The position numbers were made by a program, and so were the translations under genes. From assembly GCF_900566055.1 (NCBI RefSeq), contig NZ_UPHQ01000056.1, forward strand, positions 1 to 64,000: a stretch of 64,000 bases of DNA, in the 5' to 3' direction. Positions 35,948 to 43,736 of this stretch are shown one piece after another (the first letter of the stretch is position 1; each line of letters begins with the position of its first letter). The stretch is from Mycobacterium innocens. Its GTDB lineage: Bacteria > Actinomycetota > Actinomycetes > Mycobacteriales > Mycobacteriaceae. Below the pieces are notes generated by a model that had not been told where the DNA came from, did no database searches, and was given only the letters and a program-made list of their open reading frames with translations.

Positions 35948-37162
35948 ATGGCCTGGCGGACGGTGCACGTGAACTATTTCGAGAAGGACGCGATCCTGTC
36001 CGGCCTGGGCATCTCCCGCATCGGGCGGCGCACCGGCATCCCGGGGCTCGAGTTGACCATGGAAGCGGTGCGGACCGCCATCGACGACGCCGGTCTGGTC
36101 GCCGCCGACATCGACGGCATCGCGACCCTGGGCGACACCCCCGCCGCCGAGGTCAACGCCGAGCTGCGGATCGACGCGGGGGATTGCGGATCCGGCTTCG
36201 GCACGGGCGGTTTGCTGAGTCCGGTGATGTCGGCGTGCCGGGCGGTGGCCGAGCGGCGCGCCCGGCATGTGGTGGTCTACCGGACCATCCAGATGCTGGG
36301 CGGCACCGTCCCGGTGAAACCGCAAGACGATGCGCCGGCCCCGCCGCTGGCGCGGATGCTGGACCTCCCGGAAGGCACCCCGCGGCCCGCCGTCGGGCCG
36401 ATGGACGACATCACCGATCTGATTGCCGCACACGCCTATTCGGCGGCGAACTGGCTGGCGCTGAATTGCCGCCGGCACATGGAGCTCTACGGAACCACCA
36501 AGGAGCAGTTGGGCTGGATTGCCCTCAACGGCCGGCGCAACGCGGCGTTGAATCCGCTGGCGGTCTACCGCGAACCGATGACGATGGCCGACTATCTGGG
36601 CGCGCGGCCGGTGTCGACGCCATTCGGGCTGCTGGATTGCGATGTGCCCATTGACGGTTCCATCGCGGTGGTGGTCTCGAGCGCCGGGTATGCCCGCGAT
36701 TGCCCGCACCGGGCCGTGGCGGTCGAGGCGATTGGTGGATCCGACGGCGCCGGCGGGTGGTTTCATCGCGACGACTATCCCAAGATGGCGATGTCGGACG
36801 CGGCGGCGCAGATGTGGTCGCGGACCGAACTGACACCGGCCGACCTGGACGTCGCCCAGCTGTACGACGGCTTTACGTTCCTGACCATCGCCTGGCTGGA
36901 GGCGCTGGGTATCTGCACAGACGGCGACGCCGGCCCGTTCGTCGAGGGCGGGGCGCGGATCGCCCGTGACGGCGAGCTGCCGTTGAACACCTACGGAGGC
37001 CAACTTTCGGCGGGGCGCATGCACGGCTACTGGGCGTTGCACGAAGGGTGTCTGCAGTTGCGCGGCGAGGCGGGGGAGCGGCAGGTGGCTCAGCGCCCGG
37101 AGGTCGGCGTGGTGTCCGTGGGCGGGGGCCCGGTGGCGGGATGCATGCTGCTGACATGCTGA
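35948..37162 (+). CDS. Thiolase-fold lipid-transfer-like protein (partner of DUF35 protein)
   Basis: About 404 residues with the thiolase-superfamily layout: ISRIGRRTGIPGLELTMEAVRTAIDDAGL at the N-terminus, a repeated-half organisation, DLDVAQLYDGFTFLTIAWLEALG, and a C-terminus with GGQLSAGRMHGYWALHEGCLQL and VVSVGGGPVAGCMLL. Acetyl-CoA acetyltransferase-like or SCP-x/Ltp-type proteins of this size often act as retro-aldolases with a DUF35 partner in sterol side-chain breakdown. The start is uncertain: ATG 35948 or GTG 35969, neither with a strong ribosome site. It is 22 bp upstream of the GntR gene. Confidence 0.85.
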   Translation: MAWRTVHVNYFEKDAILSGLGISRIGRRTGIPGLELTMEAVRTAIDDAGLVAADIDGIATLGDTPAAEVNAELRIDAGDCGSGFGTGGLLSPVMSACRAVAERRARHVVVYRTIQMLGGTVPVKPQDDAPAPPLARMLDLPEGTPRPAVGPMDDITDLIAAHAYSAANWLALNCRRHMELYGTTKEQLGWIALNGRRNAALNPLAVYREPMTMADYLGARPVSTPFGLLDCDVPIDGSIAVVVSSAGYARDCPHRAVAVEAIGGSDGAGGWFHRDDYPKMAMSDAAAQMWSRTELTPADLDVAQLYDGFTFLTIAWLEALGICTDGDAGPFVEGGARIARDGELPLNTYGGQLSAGRMHGYWALHEGCLQLRGEAGERQVAQRPEVGVVSVGGGPVAGCMLLTC

Positions 37163-37184
37163 AACGCGTTGTGGGGCAGTTCCA

Positions 37185-38645
37185 TTGAGTGTAGAGCCAC
37201 CGGCGGCCCGGACCGACAAGCGCGCCGCGCAGATCGCCCGCTGCATCGAGGCCGAGGTCGTCCGCCGCGGCTGGCCCGTCGGGGCATCGTTGGGCTCGGA
37301 AAGCGCTCTGCAAGAGCGATATGGCGCCAGCCGGTCGGTGCTGCGCGAAGCCGTTCGGCTCGTCGAGCACCATCAGGTGGCGCGGATGCGTCGCGGACCC
37401 AACGGCGGCCTGCTCATCTGTGCACCCGATGCCGGACCGGCGACCCGCGCGGTGGTCATCTATCTCGAATACCGGGGCACCACCCTGGACGACCTACTCG
37501 ACGCGCGTCTGGTGCTCGAGCCGCTGGCCGCCGCTCTTGCCGCCGAACAGATCGACGAAGCCGGAATCGAGCGGCTGCGAGCGGTGTTGGGTGCGGAGCA
37601 GCAGCAGCCGGGGTTGCCCGCCGCGCGCGACGAGTTCCATGTGGCGCTTGCACAGCAATCGAAAAGCCCCGTCCTACAGCTGTTTATCGAAGTCTCGATG
37701 CGACTGACCAGGCGCTACGTGCTGTCCTCGCGGACCGACTCGGCGACCGAGGCGCTGGAGGCGCTGGACCGGCTGCACCACGACCATTCGGGAATCGCCG
37801 CGGCAGTCACCGCCGGTGATTCCGCGCGCGCCAAGGCGCTCAGCGAGCGGCACGTGCAAGCGGTGACCGCCTGGCTGCGGCAGCATCGGCGCGCCGATCG
37901 GTCCGGGCGGGCAAGGCCCCGACAGGTACGGCGGCTGGACCCCGAGGCGCCCCGCGGCAAGCTGGCCGAAGTGCTGGCCGCCGCGATCGCCGACGATATC
38001 GCCGCCAGCGGTTGGCAGGTCGACTCGGTTTTCGGAACCGAGGCTGCGTTGCTGGAGCGTTATCGCGTGAGCCGCGCGGTGCTGCGGGAAGCGGTGCGGC
38101 TGCTGGAATTCCACACGATCGCCCACATGCGCCGGGGGCCCGGCGGTGGGCTGGTCGTCACCCGGCCCCAGGCGCAGGCCAGCATCGACACCATCGCGCT
38201 GTACCTGCAGTACCGCAAGCCGAGTCGCGAAGACCTACGCTGCGTGGGGGATGCGATCGAGATCGCCAACGTGGCGAAAGTCGTGCAGCTTCGCAACGAG
38301 CCCGACGTGGCGGCCATGCTCGACACGCTGGACCCGTCCACGGATTTCGCCGCCGACGCGGCGGCAGGCGAAATGCGTAAGGCCGCGGCCGAGGAATTCC
38401 GGTTCCATATCGGCCTGGCTCAGCTGGCCGGCAATGCGCTGTTGGAGCTGTTTCTGCGGATAATCGCCGAACTTTTTCGCCGGCACTGGTCCAGCACCGG
38501 AGGGCAGCCACCGACCGCAGCCGACGTCGTCGCCGTCGAACACGCCCACCTGCGAATTCTGCAGGCAATCCGCGCCGGCGACGACAGCCTGGCCCGCTAC
38601 CGCATCCGTCGCCATCTGGACGCGGCGACGTCATGGTGGCTCTAG
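37185..38645 (+). CDS. Tandem double GntR/FadR-type regulator (Rv3060c homologue)
   Basis: A 486-residue protein with two FadR-type units. Unit 1 (about 10-235) has a winged helix in ESALQERYGASRSVLREAVRLVEHHQVARMRRGPNGG, and unit 2 (about 250-486) repeats it as EAALLERYRVSRAVLREAVRLLEFHTIAHMRRGPGGG. Each is followed by an FCD-type helical ligand domain (EFHVALAQQSKSPVLQLF and EFRFHIGLAQLAGNALLELF). M. tuberculosis Rv3060c has the same duplicated form. A single chain with two winged helices would behave like a built-in dimer. The TTG at 37185 is chosen. A likely target is the adjoining acyl-CoA genes. Confidence 0.9.
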   Translation: MSVEPPAARTDKRAAQIARCIEAEVVRRGWPVGASLGSESALQERYGASRSVLREAVRLVEHHQVARMRRGPNGGLLICAPDAGPATRAVVIYLEYRGTTLDDLLDARLVLEPLAAALAAEQIDEAGIERLRAVLGAEQQQPGLPAARDEFHVALAQQSKSPVLQLFIEVSMRLTRRYVLSSRTDSATEALEALDRLHHDHSGIAAAVTAGDSARAKALSERHVQAVTAWLRQHRRADRSGRARPRQVRRLDPEAPRGKLAEVLAAAIADDIAASGWQVDSVFGTEAALLERYRVSRAVLREAVRLLEFHTIAHMRRGPGGGLVVTRPQAQASIDTIALYLQYRKPSREDLRCVGDAIEIANVAKVVQLRNEPDVAAMLDTLDPSTDFAADAAAGEMRKAAAEEFRFHIGLAQLAGNALLELFLRIIAELFRRHWSSTGGQPPTAADVVAVEHAHLRILQAIRAGDDSLARYRIRRHLDAATSWWL

Positions 38646-38756
38646 AAACTCGGTCGAGCCAAACTCGCGCATAATCAACGCCCCCGGCGGGTACCTGCTT
38701 ACCTGAACGAAAAGCCGGTCCAGCACGGGTGCCGGCGCAGGGGCGGGAGCGCTGAC

Positions 38757-39725
38757 ATGACGATTGGCACGGAAACCGAGCGACAAGGCTTCGTCCATTC
38801 CGCGCTGCTGTACCACTCCCAGCGGGAGTATCTGGATTTCGTCGGACGCTTCGTGGCCGACGGGTTGGCGCTCGGGGAGCCGGTTCTGGTCGCGCTACCA
38901 GCGGACCGGCTGGCATTGCTGCGCGGCGAACTGGGTGCCCGCGGTCGCGCTGCGGCGGAGCTGCGCATGATCGACATTTCCCGTGCCGCACGCAATCCGA
39001 GCCGATTCCTGGCCACAGCGAGTTCCTTCGCGGCGAAGTACCCCGATCGGCGGGTCCGGATCGTCAGCCAACTCGTCTGGCCCGGCCGCAGCGCCGACGA
39101 GTGTCTGGCCTGCGTGCAGCAGGAGGCGTTGGTCAACCGGGCATTGGCAGATCACAGCGTGATGGCGCTGTGTCTCTTCGACGCCGAGCGGCTCGATGAC
39201 GAATTGCTGGCGGATGCCCGTGCCACCCATCCGTTGTTGTGGAAATGCGGGTCGGCTGATCACAGTGCCGATTACGCCCCGGATGAGACGTTGGCGCGCT
39301 GCAATCAGCCGCTACCGCGTAACCCGGGCGCCGTGACCTATCTGGTGCGCGACAGCACAGACCTGCGGCGTGCGCGTTCGTTTGCCGTGGACTACGCCGG
39401 ATGGGTCGGACTGTCGCAAGACGGCCTGGAGGATTTGCGATTGATCACCACCGAGCTGGCCACCAACAGCCTGCAATACGCCGACGGAGCATGCCAGCTT
39501 GCCTTCTGGCGTCATGATGAGCACCTGGTCTGCGAGGCGCGCGACAGCGGACGGTTCGATCAGCCGCTCGTTGGACGTCAACTCCCGGGCACCAGCGCAA
39601 CCGCAAGCCGCGGGCTGTTCTTGGTCAACGCTATGGCGGATTTGGTGCGTACCCACACCACGGGAAACGGCACCACCATTCAGGCATACCTTCGGCTCAA
39701 GCCGTCGGCGGCTTCCGTGGGCTAG
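38757..39725 (+). CDS. MEDS-domain protein with anti-sigma-type histidine kinase ATPase domain
   Basis: A 322-residue protein. Residues 10-180 look like a MEDS (DcmR-type) sensory domain: HSALLYHSQREYLDFVGRFVADGLALGEPVLVALPADRL. Residues 195-315 are an RsbW-like GHKL ATPase: ITTELATNSLQYADGACQLAF is the N-box and SRGLFLVNAMADLV a late ATP-lid motif. There is no phospho-accepting histidine domain or membrane helix. Proteins of this build act as anti-sigma or anti-anti-sigma switch kinases in actinobacteria. No sigma factor gene is adjacent, so the target is unknown. Confidence 0.82.
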   Translation: MTIGTETERQGFVHSALLYHSQREYLDFVGRFVADGLALGEPVLVALPADRLALLRGELGARGRAAAELRMIDISRAARNPSRFLATASSFAAKYPDRRVRIVSQLVWPGRSADECLACVQQEALVNRALADHSVMALCLFDAERLDDELLADARATHPLLWKCGSADHSADYAPDETLARCNQPLPRNPGAVTYLVRDSTDLRRARSFAVDYAGWVGLSQDGLEDLRLITTELATNSLQYADGACQLAFWRHDEHLVCEARDSGRFDQPLVGRQLPGTSATASRGLFLVNAMADLVRTHTTGNGTTIQAYLRLKPSAASVG

Positions 39726-39770
39726 CGAGTCCGTCCGTGGGGGTAGGTCCACAGCGGACGGGCGTCGAAC

Positions 39771-39935
39771 CTATCCCACCGACCCGCTCGGTGCCGGCAC
39801 CTCCGGAATCGTACACGTGGTGGTTTTGCAGTTATCGGTGCTGTTGCAGCTCACCGCCGCGGTGGCTGCAAACGCCGCGATCAGCGCCGCGACAACTATC
39901 CGAACTGCCCGGGACCCTTTGCTTTTTGCATTCAT
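39771..39935 (-). CDS. Small secreted/lipoprotein-like peptide, 54 aa (copy 1)
   Basis: A short gene. The minus strand from the ATG at 39935 reads 54 codons to a TAG at 39771. A basic N-terminus (NAKSKGSRAVR) precedes a hydrophobic segment and AAVSC, a possible lipobox, followed by a short tail with two more cysteines (NC, TC) and a proline-rich end. GAAAGG lies 8 bases upstream of the start, in the same arrangement as the next small gene (40288-40431). The function is unknown; it could be an envelope lipoprotein. Confidence 0.6.
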   Translation of the reverse strand: MNAKSKGSRAVRIVVAALIAAFAATAAVSCNSTDNCKTTTCTIPEVPAPSGSVG

Positions 39936-40287
39936 CGGTGGTGCCTTTCGATTGCCATTGCGCAGATGTGTGAATTCCGACGATGACTGTCTGCAGATGT
40001 TATGCCGTCGCTTCCCGCGGCGGGCCGTTTTGTCTTAATGGCTCTGGCCTGCCGCAAAATCAAACCCGCGCGGAGCGATCCTGAGGGATATGGGCCGGGG
40101 GGAAACTGTCCGGCGGCTTATCTTCGCCCAGATGCGGCGAGCCGGCGATGCAGCTGGTCCGAACGCGAAATGCGCTAGCCGGCGTACGTCGCAAACTGTC
40201 GCCGAGGTCATGATTTCACGGCTGGTCGAAATCTGTAATTGCCGGTGCGCGTGGCGGCGTGGTCGAAACCCCGGCGCGGGCCAACCC
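39936..40287. other. Gap between two small lipoprotein genes
   Basis: 352 bp with no convincing open frame. It should contain the promoter of the 39771-39935 gene. I see no operator-quality palindrome or known RNA. Confidence 0.4.
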
Positions 40288-40431
40288 CTACTGTGGCACC
40301 ACGCTCGTAATCGGGTTGGCAGGCTCGCGTTCAGCGGCGCACCCGGCCGCTAGCACCGCGGACGCCGCGGCCAGTACTACGACCACCGTCTTGACCGCCT
40401 GCACCGTCCTGCTGGTCTCTTTTGCGCTCAT
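40288..40431 (-). CDS. Small lipoprotein, 47 aa (copy 2)
   Basis: From the ATG at 40431, which has GAAAGG eight bases upstream, the minus strand encodes 47 residues: a short polar/basic start (MSAKETSRTVQAVK), a hydrophobic core (VVVVLAAASAV) and the clear lipobox LAAGC, leaving a mature peptide of about 19 residues. An 18-codon upstream extension has no ribosome site. It resembles the 39771-39935 gene in size, leader layout, ribosome-site sequence and orientation, and the two may be distant paralogues. The function is unknown. Confidence 0.62.
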   Translation of the reverse strand: MSAKETSRTVQAVKTVVVVLAAASAVLAAGCAAEREPANPITSVVPQ

Positions 40432-40878
40432 CGACCGTGCCTTTCGTTTGCTGGACCGCACCCATAGTTGGCGATTCCGCCGCATCAGATGCTATCGCCA
40501 AAGCACCGAACGGCGTGGTGTTTTGGGACGTTGAGCAGTGGAATCCGGTCGCGGGGATGCACCCTTGGCCGCAGCGGAACCTGGCGGGTGCGCGTGGTGC
40601 GCAGGGCGCCCGGCAAGGCCGTGACTCAGCTCGGTCGGCCCGCAACGGTCGACACGCCGGAGTTGCCGGGGCCGGGCACAGGTCGGCATGGCCGCGTCGA
40701 CGCTGAGAATCGCCTTGCGCGCGTCGCCGCGGGACGTCTAGTGTCACCCTTCGTGCGTCTTCTCGAGCGTGCCGTAGTAGCCAGCACCCGCAGCGGGGTC
40801 TGATCCGGACCGACCCCCCGCTGTGGGTCGCAAGCTACTACCGTCGGTCGCTCCTACTGATCAGAGAAGACCGGCACT
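40432..40878. other. Gene-poor stretch with one long hairpin
   Basis: 447 bp without a supportable gene. Several overlapping open frames exist but have GC-driven composition and no homology that I recognise. The right end contains a long imperfect inverted repeat (40774-40841) just upstream of the LeuA-domain-like gene. Confidence 0.5.
40774..40841. repeat. Long imperfect inverted repeat upstream of LeuA-domain-like gene
   Basis: The left arm at 40774-40800 (GTAGTAGC...CAGCGGGGTC) pairs with the right arm at 40812-40841 (GACCCCCCGCTG...GCTACTAC), with a few mismatches and an 11-base loop. It ends 37 bp before the start codon at 40879. It may fold in the mRNA leader as a cis-regulatory structure, or terminate upstream transcription. 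Confidence 0.5.
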
Positions 40879-41394
40879 ATGACTTTCCCCGCCCTCGACC
40901 GCGACCCGACCAGTGGTCCGGCGCAGCCGACCGCCGGCGCCTGGTTTGCCGAGCACTTCGGCGCGGACGTGCCGCGAGGTCTGCGAGAACAGGCCGCAGC
41001 CATGTCTTGGGAACGCTTCGTCGCGACCTACGGTCATACCGCCGGCCCAGTTCGGTTGGGGCACTGGGAGTGCACGGATCCGGATCGGCCTGCCGCGCGA
41101 CTCGGTCCGCAGGCCCGGAATTTCCGGGCCATGATTGCGGTCGCGGGTCGCATCAGCACGTCGACCGCGGCCGCCGGCGGCCCGATCGCGGCTCTGACCT
41201 CGATGTTGCACGACCGCGGGATCACCGTGGAGACATTGAAGTTCCACCAGATGTACTCCGATGGATGCACCGCCACCTTCGTCTGTGGCAGCGATGGGAT
41301 CGCCAGCGAGTGGGCAATGGGCTGGTCGCGGGATCCGACTCAATCCGCGCTGCGTGCGCTGATCGCGTGCGCCAACCGGCTGCTCACCCCATGA
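40879..41394 (+). CDS. Stand-alone LeuA-regulatory-domain-like protein
   Basis: A 171-residue protein. The C-terminal half (GPIAALTSMLHDRGITVETLKFHQMYSDGCTATFVC, then EWAMGWSRDPTQSALRALIACANRL) resembles the C-terminal leucine-sensing/dimerisation domain of 2-isopropylmalate synthase, but the TIM-barrel catalytic domain is missing. Similar mycobacterial proteins are sometimes labelled homocitrate synthase, which this sequence cannot be on its own. It may be a regulatory subunit or small-molecule sensor. It converges on cyp136 across a hairpin. Confidence 0.68.
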   Translation: MTFPALDRDPTSGPAQPTAGAWFAEHFGADVPRGLREQAAAMSWERFVATYGHTAGPVRLGHWECTDPDRPAARLGPQARNFRAMIAVAGRISTSTAAAGGPIAALTSMLHDRGITVETLKFHQMYSDGCTATFVCGSDGIASEWAMGWSRDPTQSALRALIACANRLLTP

Positions 41395-41396
41395 CC

Positions 41397-41456
41397 GCGA
41401 GCAGACACACAATCGCACACTGCCGGCTCGCTGCGTGCGATTGTGTGTCTGCTCGC
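41397..41456. terminator. Intergenic hairpin, family B copy 2
   Basis: Perfect 22-bp arms at 41397-41418 and 41435-41456, starting GCGAGCAGACACACAATCGC, with a 16-base loop. It lies between the convergent stops of the LeuA-like gene and cyp136. It shares the GCGAGCAGAC...ATCGC framework with the hairpin at 35496-35555. Confidence 0.7.
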
Positions 41457-41469
41457 CGGCCTCAGGCGG

Positions 41470-42960
41470 TCACAGCGGGCGGAGGACTACGGGCATGCCG
41501 TCCTTGGGGACCGGCATACCGCCGTAGTCCCAGCTCGGGTGGTAATCCGGCCGCGGCAGTTCCAGCCGGTAGCGGCGCAGCAATCGGTGCAGGATCGTCT
41601 TGATCTCCAATTGGCCGAACACCATCCCAAGACACTTGTGTGCGCCGCCGCCGAAGGGCGTGAACGCGTAGCGGTGTCGTTTGTGCTCGTTGCGTGGCTC
41701 GGTGAATCGCTCCGGGTCGAATGTCATTGGCTCGGTCCAGAATTCAGGCAGGCGGTGATTCAAGCCGGGAAACGCGATGACGTTGGTGCCCTTGGGCAGG
41801 TAGTAGCCCAGCAATTCGGCATCGCGAACGGTCTGCCGCATCGCCCACTGGACCGGAGTCACCAACCGGATCGACTCGTTCATCACCAGGTCGAGAGATT
41901 CCAGCTTCTCCAGCGATTCGATGTCCAGCGGCCCGTCGCCGAGGCGGTCGGATTCATCGCGGCAGCGCTGCTGCCACTCCGGGTGAGCCGCCAGGTGGTA
42001 GGCCATCGTGGTGGCCGTCGACGTCGACGTGTCGTGGGCGGCCATCATCAAAAAGATCATGTGATTGACGATGTCCTCGTCGGAGAACCGGTTGCCGTCC
42101 TCGTCCTCGGTCTGGCACAACACCGTCAGCAGGTCGTTGCCTTCCTGGCCGCGGCGTTCCTTGACCCGCTCGGCGAAATAGTGCTCGAGCAGTTCCCGGG
42201 CCTTGAGGCCCCGCCACCAGGTGAACGGCGGCAGGCTGGTGCGGATGACGGCGTTGCCGGCGCGGGTCGTCGTCGTGAACGCCTTGTTCACCTTGGTGAC
42301 CAGCTCATGGTCGGTGCCGGGTTCGTGGCCCATGAACACCATCGAGGCGATGTTGAGCGTTAGTTCTTTCATCGCCGGATAGAGAAGGAAGCGCGCATCG
42401 TTGATCACCCAGTCCTCGGCGATCACCTTCGACACCACGTGGTCCATCTGCTCGACGTAACCGACCAGCCGCGACCGGACGAACGCCTCCTGCATGATCC
42501 GCCGGTGAAACATGTGCTCCTCGAAGTCGAGCAGCATCAGCCCGCGCCGGAAGAACGGGCCGATCACCGGGACCCAGCCCTGCTGCGAGTAGTCCTTGTT
42601 GCGGTTGGAATAGATGACCTGAGCGGCGTCCGGGCCCAGCGCCGCGACGAACGGCAAGACCGGCGAGTCCCCGTAGATGACCGGCCCCTTGGTGTTGTAC
42701 AGGAACATCAGATAGTCCGGTCCGCCGCGCAGCATTTCGATCATGTGCCCGATGATCGGCAGCCCAGCGTCACCCACGACCGGCTTGAGCCCGCTGCCCG
42801 GCGGCGGGTCGGCCAGCTTCTTCTCCGGAAATTGCGTGTTCAGCAGCCAACGCTCCACCAGGCCCATGCCGGGAAAGTTGTTGAACGACGGGGTCAGCCG
42901 GCGCTGGGCTTGGTCAAGGAGATATGCCGGGGTGCTGATCGTCGCCCTGCTCGTGGCCAT
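41470..42960 (-). CDS. cyp136: Cytochrome P450 CYP136
   Basis: A 496-residue P450, close in length and order to M. tuberculosis CYP136 (Rv3059). The I-helix segment MIFLMMAAHDTSTSTATTMAYHLA carries the oxygen-activating threonine, the K-helix has ESIRL (ExxR), and the haem loop FGGGAHKCLG puts the thiolate ligand at Cys443. The first 60 residues form an amphipathic extension, unlike most soluble bacterial P450s. It resembles CYP51/sterol-type P450s in tone, but the substrate is not known. It is divergent from a TetR regulator across a perfect palindrome. Confidence 0.93.
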   Translation of the reverse strand: MATSRATISTPAYLLDQAQRRLTPSFNNFPGMGLVERWLLNTQFPEKKLADPPPGSGLKPVVGDAGLPIIGHMIEMLRGGPDYLMFLYNTKGPVIYGDSPVLPFVAALGPDAAQVIYSNRNKDYSQQGWVPVIGPFFRRGLMLLDFEEHMFHRRIMQEAFVRSRLVGYVEQMDHVVSKVIAEDWVINDARFLLYPAMKELTLNIASMVFMGHEPGTDHELVTKVNKAFTTTTRAGNAVIRTSLPPFTWWRGLKARELLEHYFAERVKERRGQEGNDLLTVLCQTEDEDGNRFSDEDIVNHMIFLMMAAHDTSTSTATTMAYHLAAHPEWQQRCRDESDRLGDGPLDIESLEKLESLDLVMNESIRLVTPVQWAMRQTVRDAELLGYYLPKGTNVIAFPGLNHRLPEFWTEPMTFDPERFTEPRNEHKRHRYAFTPFGGGAHKCLGMVFGQLEIKTILHRLLRRYRLELPRPDYHPSWDYGGMPVPKDGMPVVLRPL

Positions 42961-43014
42961 GACGCTCCTTACCGGTTGTGGCGGCCATCACTACCTAGAT
43001 CCATCCTTGGAACG

Positions 43015-43034
43015 AACTTGACGGCTGTCAAGTT
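43015..43034. promoter_or_regulatory. Perfect palindromic operator between cyp136 and TetR gene
   Basis: AACTTGAC-N4-GTCAAGTT, a perfect 8-bp inverted repeat with a 4-base spacer (43015-43034). It is placed 55 bp from the cyp136 start and 34 bp from the TetR start. It is the obvious site for the divergent TetR regulator to control itself and cyp136. Confidence 0.72.
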
Positions 43035-43067
43035 TTCTTTTCGCGCGGCTTGGTGCATGGTCAGCAT

Positions 43068-43715
43068 GTGAGTGAGCACGCCCGCGCCCAGCAAGCTGTG
43101 CCGGCATTGCGGCGGCGTGGCGACAAGCATCGGCTGGCGATCCTGCAGGCGGTGCGGGAGCTACTGCAGGAGCGGCCGTTCGCGGAACTGTCGGTCAGCA
43201 CCATCAGCAACCGGGCCGGGGTAGCCCGCTCGGGGTTCTACTTCTACTTCGACTCCAAGTACGCGGTGCTGGCCCAGATATTGGCGGAGGCAGCCGAGGA
43301 ACTCGAAGAACTCACCCACTACTTCGCCCCGCGCCAGCCGGGTGAGTCGCCGCAGCAGTTCGCCAAGCGGATGGTCGGTAGCGCCGCCGTCGTCTACGCG
43401 CACAACGACCCGGTGATGGTGGCCTGTAATGCCGCCCGCCACACCGACATTGAGATCCGCGAGATCCTCGAGCGGCAGTTCGACGTGGTGCTGCGCGAGA
43501 TCGTCGGCGTCGTCGAGGCCGAAATGCGAGCCGGCACCGCCAACCCGATCAGCGACGACCTGCCGACATTGATTCGTACCCTGGCGGGCACCACCGCGCT
43601 CGTGCTGACCGGCGACCCGCTGCTCGTCGGCCGCGACAGCGACCCCGACCGCCGGGTGCGGGTGCTCGAACAGATGTGGCTCAACGCGCTCTGGGGCGGT
43701 GCGCCCAAGGCCTGA
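43068..43715 (+). CDS. TetR-family regulator (Rv3058c homologue)
   Basis: About 215 residues. The N-terminal DNA-binding domain lies in RLAILQAVRELLQERPFAELSVSTISNRAGVARSGFYFYFDSKYAV. The C-terminal ligand domain is helical and resembles the EthR group (ARHTDIEIREILERQFD). M. tuberculosis Rv3058c lies at the same place next to cyp136 and an SDR. The GTG at 43068 (VSEHARAQQ) is preferred; an upstream TTG at 43050 adds six residues. The SDR follows after 21 bp and is probably co-transcribed. Confidence 0.88.
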   Translation: MSEHARAQQAVPALRRRGDKHRLAILQAVRELLQERPFAELSVSTISNRAGVARSGFYFYFDSKYAVLAQILAEAAEELEELTHYFAPRQPGESPQQFAKRMVGSAAVVYAHNDPVMVACNAARHTDIEIREILERQFDVVLREIVGVVEAEMRAGTANPISDDLPTLIRTLAGTTALVLTGDPLLVGRDSDPDRRVRVLEQMWLNALWGGAPKA

Positions 43716-43736
43716 GCCGCCGGTATTGTCACCGCC

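Noticed and set aside
40468-40803. Open frame of 111 codons in the gap before the LeuA-domain-like gene
   Set aside because: Arg/Gly-rich composition, no ribosome site and overlap with a competing frame; no support as a gene.
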